From Myxococcales bacterium (GTDB taxonomy: Bacteria; Myxococcota_A; UBA9160; JALSIO01), in the NCBI GenBank assembly GCA_026989995.1, contig JALSIO010000011.1, positions 1 through 6,984 on the forward strand: a stretch of 6,984 bases of DNA. Reading direction: 5' to 3'. Below are positions 1-5,257 of this stretch, piece by piece. The translations under genes and the position numbers were made by a program. How positions within the stretch are numbered: the stretch's first letter is position 1; each line of letters starts with the position of its first letter. Below the pieces are notes generated by a model. The model worked only from the letters and a program-made list of their open reading frames with translations. It ran no database searches and had not been told where the DNA came from.

Positions 1-46
1 TACCCGGGCCCGCCACGCGCAAGGCGCCCGCACCCGGCCGCCCGGA

Positions 47-78
47 GCGCGCCGGGCCGGCCCCCCCGGCGGGCGCGC
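47..78. other. GC-rich inverted repeat in the left-edge leader
   Basis: GCGCGCC at 47-53 is the reverse complement of GGCGCGC at 72-78, giving a 7-bp stem. Inner GCCGG/CCGGC pairing (51-55 with 66-70) is an alternative fold. It could mark the end of a gene left of the window. There is no U-tract, and such repeats arise by chance at this base composition. Confidence 0.2.
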
Positions 79-94
79 GCCGGTCCCACCCGCC

Positions 95-127
95 TATCCT
101 CCCCCGCGCGCCCGATCCCGCGGAGGA
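95..127 (+). promoter_or_regulatory. Possible -10 box and Shine-Dalgarno site ahead of the phosphatidyltransferase gene
   Basis: TATCCT at 95-100 matches four of six bases of the bacterial -10 consensus and stands out in a leader that is otherwise almost pure G+C. No convincing -35 lies about 17 bases upstream. GGAGGA at 122-127 is a strong ribosome binding site, nine bases before the GTG at 137, and it fixes that start. The Shine-Dalgarno call is firm; the promoter call is weak. Confidence 0.4.
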
Positions 128-136
128 ACGCCGCCG

Positions 137-679
137 GTGCCCGATCCGCGCACCCTCGCCGATGCCCTGACCCTCTCCCGGGCGGCCGCCGCGCTCGCCC
201 TCGCCGGCCTCGGCCTCGACGGTGGGAGCGAATCCCTCCGCCCGGCCGCGGGCCTGCTGCTCTACAGCTGGACCAGCGACTTCTTCGACGGGCCGCTCGC
301 CCGCGCGAGCGCGCGCCCCCACAGCACCTGGATCGGACGCCAGGACCTCGCCGTGGACGTGGCGGTCTCGGGGGGGCTGCTCGTCTGGCTGTGCGGCCAC
401 GGTCCCGTCCCGGTGTGGCTGGGCATCCTCTACGCGGCCCTCTTCCTGGTCCACGCCCTCCGCCGCGGTCTCCACCGCGCCATCGGCATGCTCGTGCAGG
501 GCCCGGTGTACGCGACCTTCATCGGGGTCGCGCTCGTCCGCGATCCCGCCGCCGGTGGGCTGCTGGTCGGGTGGATCGTCGGTGTCATCGTGGCGACCTG
601 GCCGCGCTTTCCGCAGGAGGTGGTTCCCGAGTTCCTCGCCGGCATGCGTGCGGCGTTCGGACGGCGCGAGGGGCCTTGA
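137..679 (+). CDS. CDP-alcohol phosphatidyltransferase family membrane protein
   Basis: A 180-residue integral membrane enzyme predicted to transfer a phosphatidyl-type group from a CDP-activated lipid to an alcohol, releasing CMP. The family signature is visible: D48-x2-D51-G52-x2-A55-R56, then D70-x3-D74, which are the metal-binding and catalytic acids. The family glycine normally sits four residues before the third Asp; here that place is I66 and the glycine is next to it (G67). The N-terminal TLSR (12-15) followed by a hydrophobic helix is typical, and more hydrophobic segments lie at about 78-87, 91-106, 119-134 and 141-154. The start is GTG with GGAGGA nine bases upstream. At 180 residues it is near the short end for the family. 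The alcohol substrate cannot be read from sequence; glycerol phosphate, inositol phosphate or another polar head group are all possible. A hydrolase of the EEP fold follows on the same strand, suggesting a two-gene operon. Confidence 0.85.
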   Translation: MPDPRTLADALTLSRAAAALALAGLGLDGGSESLRPAAGLLLYSWTSDFFDGPLARASARPHSTWIGRQDLAVDVAVSGGLLVWLCGHGPVPVWLGILYAALFLVHALRRGLHRAIGMLVQGPVYATFIGVALVRDPAAGGLLVGWIVGVIVATWPRFPQEVVPEFLAGMRAAFGRREGP

Positions 680-780
680 GCGGCGCGGGATCCTGCCCCG
701 GGCGCGCCTTCGTCCCGGTCGCCCTCACCGCCGCCCGAAGCGGTCGGGCCCGGGCCCGGCGCCCGCGACCGTCACGGGCA

Positions 781-1563
781 ATGACGGTGCTCTGCGCCAA
801 CCTGTGGCACGACTGGCCCCGCGGCCGGCGGCTCGCCGAACGGCTCGAGGCCTTCGCAGAGCTCGTCCTCCACGCGTCGGTGGACCTCGTCCTGCTCCAG
901 GAGGTGATGCGCTCCTCCGCCGTCCACGCCGACGAGCACCTCTCGGAGCGGCTCGGCATGGACTGCGTCTATGCCCGCGCCCACGGCCACCGCACCCTCG
1001 CCGGCTTCGAGGAGGGCGTCGCGATCCTGAGCCGCCTTCCCCTCCGCGCGCCGCGGGCGGTGGCGCTGGGTCCCCGCCGTGGGCGACTGCTCCGGAGGCT
1101 CGCCCTCGCCGCCCGCGTCGAGGTCGAGGGCGCGCCCCTGGTGGTCGTGACCGCCCATCTCGCCCTCCGCCACCGGCGCAACACCCGACAGCTCCGCGCC
1201 CTCGAGACCTTCGTGGACGAGGTGGCGGGCAGCGAGACGGCGCTCGTGGGCGCCGACCTGAACGCGCACGAAACGCGGCCGGAGATCCGGTCGCTGCTCG
1301 GCCGCTGGCGGGACCTCTACCGGCTCGCCCACCCCGAGGGCGACGCCACCACCTTCGAGTGGCGGGGCCCGCTGGGGCGCCCGGCGATCCGGCGACGCCT
1401 CGACTACCTGCTGCTCCGCCCGGGAGCCCCGGACTGGCGCTGTGTGGAGATCGCGCGGACCGAGGCACCCGGGGGCGGACACTCCGACCACCGGGCCCTG
1501 CTCGCCCGCCTCGAGCCCGCCCGCGGCACGGCACCGCCCGCGGGAGCCGGACGCGCCCGCTAG
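781..1563 (+). CDS. Endonuclease/exonuclease/phosphatase (EEP) family metal-dependent hydrolase
   Basis: A 260-residue protein of the DNase I-like EEP fold, which cleaves phosphodiester or phosphomonoester bonds with Mg2+. All core motifs are in order: N7 (ANLW), E41 in LLQEV, H126 in TAHL, D159 and N161 in GADLNAHE, D208 in RRLDYLL, and D236-H237 in the terminal SDH. It should therefore be catalytically competent. Substrates across the family range from nucleic acids to sphingomyelin and inositol phosphates, so the target is unknown. The neighbouring phosphatidyltransferase makes a lipid or head-group phosphodiester plausible. No signal peptide is seen. The ATG at 781 is chosen because the family begins just before the N-L-W strand. 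A TTG at 676, overlapping the previous stop as TTGA, would add 35 residues; those codons (including CGA, TCA and GCA just before the ATG) look less coding-like. The ATG itself has only a weak ribosome site. The TAG stop lies in a CTAG shared with the opposite gene. Confidence 0.85.
   Translation: MTVLCANLWHDWPRGRRLAERLEAFAELVLHASVDLVLLQEVMRSSAVHADEHLSERLGMDCVYARAHGHRTLAGFEEGVAILSRLPLRAPRAVALGPRRGRLLRRLALAARVEVEGAPLVVVTAHLALRHRRNTRQLRALETFVDEVAGSETALVGADLNAHETRPEIRSLLGRWRDLYRLAHPEGDATTFEWRGPLGRPAIRRRLDYLLLRPGAPDWRCVEIARTEAPGGGHSDHRALLARLEPARGTAPPAGAGRAR
1520..1544. other. Hairpin inside the 3' end of the EEP gene, downstream of the converging kinase gene
   Basis: CCCGCGG at 1520-1526 pairs with CCGCGGG at 1538-1544 around an 11-base loop, a perfect 7-bp GC stem. 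It lies within the last codons of the plus-strand gene and 15 bases beyond the stop of the minus-strand gene, where a terminator for that gene could sit. There is no U-tract on either strand, so classical intrinsic termination is not supported. Confidence 0.25.
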
Positions 1564-2633
1564 GACGACTCGAGGAGTTTCGCGAGCAGGCGCGTGACGG
1601 TGTTGTCGACCTCGAAGTCCGAGTCCGCAGGGAGGACGCCGAGTTCCTTCATGCCCTGGGCGACCCGCATCATGATCACGCTGAAGCGGAAGGCGGCGAA
1701 GACCTCGTAGTAGTGCAGGTGCCGCACGGACGACCCGGTGCGGGCCTCGTAGCGGGCGACGGTGGCATCCCGCTCCGGAAATCCGGCGAGCCGCGCCGCC
1801 CCGACGCCCTCACTGTGGTGCCGGTCCAGAAAAAGGGCCCACGCGAGGTCCTGCTCGGGGTTGCCGAGGGTGGCCATCTCCCAGTCCAGGACGGCCACGC
1901 AGCGGCCGTCCCGGAAGATCATGTTTCCGATGCGCGCGTCGCCCCAGCAGAAGCCCACCGGCTCCTCCTCGGCCGGCCGGTGCTCGCGGAGCCAGGCGAG
2001 CCCCTCCTCCGCGAGGCGGTTGCGCCTCGAGCGCGTGGCCCAGGCGAGGTAGTGCTCGTAGTAGCGGAGCTGCCGCTCGAGGGGCGTCCGCCCCTCGGCC
2101 TTCGTGTCCACGAAGTCGAGGCCGAGGGCACGCCAGTCGAGGCGGTGGATCGCCGCCAGGGTGTCGAATCCCGCCCACCAGATCGCCTCGCGCTCCGCGG
2201 GCGCGGCGTCGTGCATCCAGCCGCCGGCGTGGTAGGGCGGGTTGTCCGTCGGGATCCGGCCCTCCACGCGCTCCATCACGTAGAACGGTGCGCCGAGCCA
2301 ATCCGGATCCTCTTCGAGACCGACCAGGGCGGGAACCGGGATCTCCGTCCGGGAGCCCAGGATCTCCAGGATCCGGCACTGGAAGGCGAGGTCGTACTCG
2401 GGAAAGACGGGCGGCCCGCCGGGCTCGAGGCGCGCCACGAGGCCCTGGGACACCTCCTGCCCTCCCCGCTCGAAGCGGACCTCGAAGAGCAGGGTGTCGT
2501 TGGAGAAGCCCGTGTTGGCGGGTGCCTCGAGGGGCCCCACGCGGAGGGCGCGGGCCCCGGGCAGGCGCCGGGGCAGCCACTCCGCGAGCCGCTTGCGGAC
2601 CGGCTCGAGATCCCGCGCCGTGGATGCCGGCAT
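1560..2633 (-). CDS. Phosphotransferase family protein (APH fold, ACAD10/11 kinase-like)
   Basis: A 357-residue cytoplasmic kinase-like enzyme of the aminoglycoside-phosphotransferase fold, in the branch related to the kinase domain of ACAD10/ACAD11. Visible parts in order: nucleotide loop GFSNDT (42-47); VARLEP (66-71), with R68 where kinases usually have Lys; linker FYVMERVEG (117-125); catalytic loop WGDARIGN (230-237) with D232 as base and N237 as metal ligand; and LDWEMATLG (249-257) with D250 as the second metal ligand. The His of the usual HGD motif is Trp here, a known variation in this branch. In animals the related domain phosphorylates 4-hydroxyacyl-CoAs during fatty-acid breakdown, so a hydroxyacyl-CoA substrate is a reasonable inference; antibiotic resistance is unlikely. 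No acyl-CoA dehydrogenase domain is fused or nearby. The ATG at 2633 has a purine-rich GGGAGGGAG run directly upstream; extension further upstream reads as Arg/Gly/Pro-rich junk. The TAG stop shares CTAG with the EEP gene. Confidence 0.85.
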   Translation of the reverse strand: MPASTARDLEPVRKRLAEWLPRRLPGARALRVGPLEAPANTGFSNDTLLFEVRFERGGQEVSQGLVARLEPGGPPVFPEYDLAFQCRILEILGSRTEIPVPALVGLEEDPDWLGAPFYVMERVEGRIPTDNPPYHAGGWMHDAAPAEREAIWWAGFDTLAAIHRLDWRALGLDFVDTKAEGRTPLERQLRYYEHYLAWATRSRRNRLAEEGLAWLREHRPAEEEPVGFCWGDARIGNMIFRDGRCVAVLDWEMATLGNPEQDLAWALFLDRHHSEGVGAARLAGFPERDATVARYEARTGSSVRHLHYYEVFAAFRFSVIMMRVAQGMKELGVLPADSDFEVDNTVTRLLAKLLESS

Positions 2634-2703
2634 GCTCCCTCCCCCGACCGCGGCCCCGCCGGCGGGCTCGCCCTGACCCCGCCCGCTCGGACCCGGCGCG
2701 CGG

Positions 2704-2709
2704 AGGCTA
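2704..2709 (-). promoter_or_regulatory. Weak candidate -10 box for the phosphotransferase gene
   Basis: Read on the minus strand this is TAGCCT, which fits the TANNNT pattern of GC-rich bacteria. It lies about 70 bases before the ATG at 2633. I see no good -35 sequence 16-18 bases upstream, so this is only a candidate. Confidence 0.2.
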
Positions 2710-2759
2710 GCCCGGATGCGAAGGCGACCACACTGCCGCCACGCGGAGCGCCGGCGCCA

Positions 2760-2801
2760 CGCCCCGACAGCCGGGGGGCGAAACACCGATGCAGACCGGA
2801 T
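2760..2801 (+). repeat. Copy A of a degenerate duplicated hairpin-plus-tail element
   Basis: CGCCCC at 2760-2765 pairs with GGGGCG at 2775-2780 around a 9-base loop that begins GACAG. AACACCGA follows at 2782-2789 and CGGAT at 2797-2801. Over 2760-2789 it matches copy B (2939-2968) at 24 of 30 positions without a gap, an offset of 179 bases. Stem position, loop length, loop start and the tail are all kept. The orientation is given as the strand on which GACAG reads; the transcribed strand is unknown. Confidence 0.45.
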
Positions 2802-2936
2802 CCCCTCCCGACACAACCCCGACAAACGCCTGACGGAGCCCGGGCAACCCCGTGCCCGGACGCGGCACCCGTCCGGCGGGAGCGCGGCCGTCCCGGGCGA
2901 CGGCGGCCTTCTGCGCGGGCGGGATCACGGCCGGGC

Positions 2937-2979
2937 TCCGGCCCGACAGAGGTGGGACGGAACACCGACACCCACGGAT
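2937..2979 (+). repeat. Copy B of a degenerate duplicated hairpin-plus-tail element
   Basis: TCCG (2937-2940) pairs with CGGA (2958-2961), and CCC (2942-2944) with GGG (2954-2956), with one G/A mismatch between them. The loop has nine bases and begins GACAG, as in copy A. AACACCGA follows at 2961-2968, partly overlapping the outer stem, and CGGAT at 2975-2979. It lies about 170 bases upstream of the SDR start. Confidence 0.45.
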
Positions 2980-3025
2980 GGAGCCCGGCCGGGCCTGCGC
3001 CCCCCCTCGGACGGGCCGGGCCGTC

Positions 3026-3031
3026 TTGACC
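3026..3031 (+). promoter_or_regulatory. Candidate -35 box for the SDR gene
   Basis: TTGACC matches five of six bases of the -35 consensus, about 120 bases before the SDR start. At the expected spacing (3049-3054) there is only a poor -10 (CACCCT), so the promoter is unproven. GGAGG at 3141-3145, four bases before the ATG at 3150, is the gene's ribosome binding site. Confidence 0.2.
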
Positions 3032-3149
3032 GGCCCCGGCGGGCCGCCCACCCTGTCGGCCGGCCGCCGGGCCCCATGGGCGCGGCCGCGGGCCCCGGCC
3101 GGGCGCGCGGGCGCCGCGGCGAGGCCTGCGGAGACACGGGGGAGGTTCC

Positions 3150-3986
3150 ATGGCCGGCATCCGCGACTTTCGGGGGCTTACGGCGCTCGTCACGGGGGCG
3201 TCGAGCGGCATCGGGCGATGCCTCGCGCTCCGGCTCGCCTCCTCCGGGGCCCGCCTCGCGCTCGTCGCCCGCCGCGCGGACGAGCTCGAGCGCCTCGCCG
3301 GGGAGATCCGCAGTGGGGGCGGCGAGGCCGTGGTGCTCCCCTGCGACGTGGCCGACCGGGCTGCAGCCGAGGCGGCCTGCGCCGAGGCGAGCCGTCGGCT
3401 CGGGTCCGTCGACCTGCTGGTGAACAACGCCGGCTTCGGGCGCCACCGCCCCTTCGTCCGCCACGAGGTCGACGACATCGAGCGGATGACCCGGGTGAAC
3501 TACCTCGGCACCGTCTACTTCACCCACGCGCTCCTGCCGGGCATGCTCGAGCGCCGGCGGGGGTGGATCGTCTTCGTCTCCTCGGTGGCCGGGCGCATCG
3601 CCTCCCCCGACGAGGCCGCCTACGCCGCCACGAAGTTCGCGGTGACCGGACTCGCTTCGGCGCTCTCCCTCGAAGTGGAGGACGCGGGGATTCACGTGCT
3701 GACCGTGTTCCCGGGCGTGATCCGCACGCCATTCTTCGACGAGGAGGCCCTGTCCCGGATGCCGCCGGTCTCGCTCCGACAGATGGTGGAGCCCGAGAAG
3801 CTGGTCGACGAGGTGATCCGGGCGCTCCGCCGGGGCCGGCGGGAGCTCACCTACCCGCGCTTCATCGCCCTCGCCTACCGGGTGCAGGCGCTCTTCCCCG
3901 GCTTCATGCGGCGGCAGCTCCGGCGCACCACCCTCGAGGCGCTCCGTCGGCGCGAGGCGGCCGAGTCCTCCGCCTCGTCGACCTAG
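3150..3986 (+). CDS. Short-chain dehydrogenase/reductase (SDR), classical type
   Basis: A 278-residue NAD(P)H-dependent oxidoreductase with the complete classical SDR set. The cofactor loop is TGASSGIG (15-22), D66-V67 binds the adenine ring, and NNAG is at 92-95. The catalytic tetrad is N117, S145, Y158 and K162 (YxxxK), followed by PG at 188-189 and the TPFF substrate loop (193-196). After the second strand it reads ARR (40-42), basic residues that favour NADP(H). The C-terminal part beyond about 225 is long and basic with a hydrophobic patch (IALAYRVQALFPGFM), which may touch the membrane, as in SDRs acting on lipid-like substrates. The substrate is unknown. The ATG at 3150 has GGAGG four bases upstream. 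It is transcribed away from the kinase-like gene and converges on the zinc dehydrogenase, sharing a CTAG stop. A hairpin lies in its last codons. Confidence 0.9.
   Translation: MAGIRDFRGLTALVTGASSGIGRCLALRLASSGARLALVARRADELERLAGEIRSGGGEAVVLPCDVADRAAAEAACAEASRRLGSVDLLVNNAGFGRHRPFVRHEVDDIERMTRVNYLGTVYFTHALLPGMLERRRGWIVFVSSVAGRIASPDEAAYAATKFAVTGLASALSLEVEDAGIHVLTVFPGVIRTPFFDEEALSRMPPVSLRQMVEPEKLVDEVIRALRRGRRELTYPRFIALAYRVQALFPGFMRRQLRRTTLEALRRREAAESSASST
3953..3977. other. Perfect 8-bp hairpin at the SDR/zinc-dehydrogenase convergent junction
   Basis: CGAGGCGG at 3953-3960 is the reverse complement of CCGCCTCG at 3970-3977, with a 9-base loop. It sits in the last codons of the SDR and starts five bases beyond the stop of the minus-strand dehydrogenase, a good position for a terminator of that operon. 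No U-tract follows on either strand, so any termination or 3'-end protection is inference. Confidence 0.35.
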
Positions 3987-5254
3987 ACCGCCGGGGCCGG
4001 CGATCCCGGCACGGCACCCGGCCCGGGCCCGAAGTCGTCGAAGAGCACCTTCACGGCCTGCGCGCGGCCCTGGTCGTAGCAGGCGAGAAAGGCCTGCCGG
4101 TACGCGCCCAGGGCGAAGCGGTGGGTCACGATCGGCGTGAGGTCCACCCGTCCCTCCTGCAGGAGCTCGAAGTACCACTCCATGGCGTGCTGGCGCCGGC
4201 CGCCGATCTCCTCGATGCCGAATCCATTGGATCCGACGATGGAGATCTCCTTGAAGTAGAGGGGAGTCCACTCGAAGCGCCGCGGCGGCTCGACGCCGAT
4301 CACCACGAGCCGCCCGCGGTAGCGCAGTGCGCGGAGCCCCACTTCGAGGGTCTCCGCCGAGGAGACGGTGTCGTAGACGACGTCGACGCCATCGAGGAGC
4401 ATGGGAAGCCCCCGCCACGGCCTGGCCACCTCGCTTCCGGTCATCTCCGCGAGGGTCTCGAGGAGGGCCCGTGTCGGACGGTGCCGGAGCAGGCGGTGGG
4501 CTCCGAGCTTCTCCGCGAGCCGCGCCTGGTGCGGGTAGCGGGCGACCACGACGATCTCCACCTCCGGGTGCAGCGCCCGCAGGATCTGCACCGCGCACAG
4601 GCCGAGGGTGCCCGCGCCGTAGACGAGGGCCGTCTCCCCCGGCGCGGGGGGATTGCGGAGGATGGCGTGGAGCGACACCGAGAAGGGATCGGCGAGCACC
4701 GCCGCCTCGTCGGAGATCCCGTCCGGGATCGCGATCCACTGGGACTCGTGGGCCGGAACCCGCTCCGCGAAGCCGCCCGTGGCCGTCGCGCTGTTTCCGC
4801 TGTGGATGCCCGGGAGTGCCACGCCGTGCGTGAAGTTCAGGCACTGCGCGAGGTCCCCGCGCCGGCACCACCGGCAGGGGGGAAGGCCGCGGGGCTCGCA
4901 GGAGAGCCAGGGATTCAGGACCACCCGCTCGCCCACCTTCCGCCGGCGCACGGCCGGACCGGGCTCGTCGATCACCGCCACGACCTCGTGGCCGAGGATC
5001 TGCGGGAAGGAGATCAGCCCCGTCATCGGGTTGTCGGTGCTTCCGTTCAGGAAGACCTGCTTGTAGTCGCTTCCGCACAGGCCGCAGAGCACCGTCCGCG
5101 CGACAGCCCAGTCCGGTGCCGGCAGCGCCGGGTCGGGAACCTCGGCGAGGCGGATCGGCGCGAGCGGGCCGACGTAGGCCCGGGGCGTCAGGCGCGAGAG
5201 GAGGTGCGTGGCCGCGAGCCGGGGAAGGCTCGATTCGTAGACGAGCGCGCGCAT
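3983..5254 (-). CDS. Zinc-dependent medium-chain alcohol dehydrogenase (MDR)
   Basis: A 423-residue enzyme of the zinc-containing alcohol/polyol dehydrogenase family. Catalytic zinc ligands: C60 in LCGLCGSD, H89-E90 in LGHE and probably D189 in ADPFS, where Glu is more usual. The structural zinc lobe is C119-x7-C127-x2-C130-x7-C138, wider at its first step than the textbook C-x2-C-x2-C-x7-C. The Rossmann loop is G213-A-G-T-L-G218. At the end of the second Rossmann strand the usual acidic residue is A238 followed by R239, which points to NADP(H). The N-terminus is about 20 residues longer than in short family members and has no signal peptide; the C-terminus ends in a short Gly/Pro/Ala tail. 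The substrate cannot be assigned. The ATG at 5254 has GGAGG at 5263-5267, eight bases upstream. It begins three bases after the stop of the M28 peptidase gene, so the two are surely one operon and probably translationally coupled. The TAG stop shares CTAG with the SDR. Confidence 0.88.
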   Translation of the reverse strand: MRALVYESSLPRLAATHLLSRLTPRAYVGPLAPIRLAEVPDPALPAPDWAVARTVLCGLCGSDYKQVFLNGSTDNPMTGLISFPQILGHEVVAVIDEPGPAVRRRKVGERVVLNPWLSCEPRGLPPCRWCRRGDLAQCLNFTHGVALPGIHSGNSATATGGFAERVPAHESQWIAIPDGISDEAAVLADPFSVSLHAILRNPPAPGETALVYGAGTLGLCAVQILRALHPEVEIVVVARYPHQARLAEKLGAHRLLRHRPTRALLETLAEMTGSEVARPWRGLPMLLDGVDVVYDTVSSAETLEVGLRALRYRGRLVVIGVEPPRRFEWTPLYFKEISIVGSNGFGIEEIGGRRQHAMEWYFELLQEGRVDLTPIVTHRFALGAYRQAFLACYDQGRAQAVKVLFDDFGPGPGAVPGSPAPAV

Positions 5255-5257
5255 GGA

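Larger units (their letters stand above)
2634..3149. other. 516-base intergenic region between divergent phosphotransferase and SDR genes
   Basis: No convincing gene lies here: open frames cross it on both strands, but they read as Arg/Pro/Gly-rich strings with no domain, and none has a ribosome site. It must hold both divergent promoters. Structure seen: a 12-bp palindrome CCCGCCGGCGGG (2655-2666) just upstream of the kinase ribosome site; a duplicated hairpin element (2760-2801 and 2939-2979); a 6-bp hairpin CCGGGC/GCCCGG (2840-2845 with 2854-2859); another, GCCGTC/GACGGC (2887-2892 with 2899-2904); a palindrome GCCCGGCCGGGC (2983-2994); and GACGG/CCGTC (3010-3014 with 3021-3025). High G+C makes some of these expected by chance, but the duplicated element is more specific. 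I recognise no known riboswitch, sRNA or tRNA. Confidence 0.5.

Noticed and set aside
676..780. TTG start overlapping the upstream stop, extending the EEP protein by 35 residues
   Set aside because: The extension is Arg/Ala/Pro-rich with unfavoured codons near its end, and the family fold begins at the ATG at 781. It stays possible because the TTGA overlap would couple translation.
1560..2633. Aminoglycoside resistance kinase
   Set aside because: The fold is shared, but WGDARIGN, the DWEMATLG motif and R68 in place of Lys match the acyl-CoA-linked ACAD10/11-type branch rather than antibiotic kinases.
222..3029. A 935-codon open frame on the plus strand
   Set aside because: It overlaps the phosphatidyltransferase and EEP genes in a different frame and runs antisense to the kinase gene. 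The translation is compositionally biased with no recognisable motif.
2707..3051. Minus-strand 114-codon frame in the intergenic region
   Set aside because: No ribosome site, no recognisable domain, low-complexity Gly/Pro/Arg content. It reads across both repeat copies, which conserve structure rather than a reading frame (the copies are 179 bases apart, not a multiple of three).
2716..3423. Possible small protein across the intergenic region into the SDR gene
   Set aside because: It overlaps most of the first 270 bases of a clear SDR in another frame, has no ribosome site, and its translation is Arg/Pro-rich.
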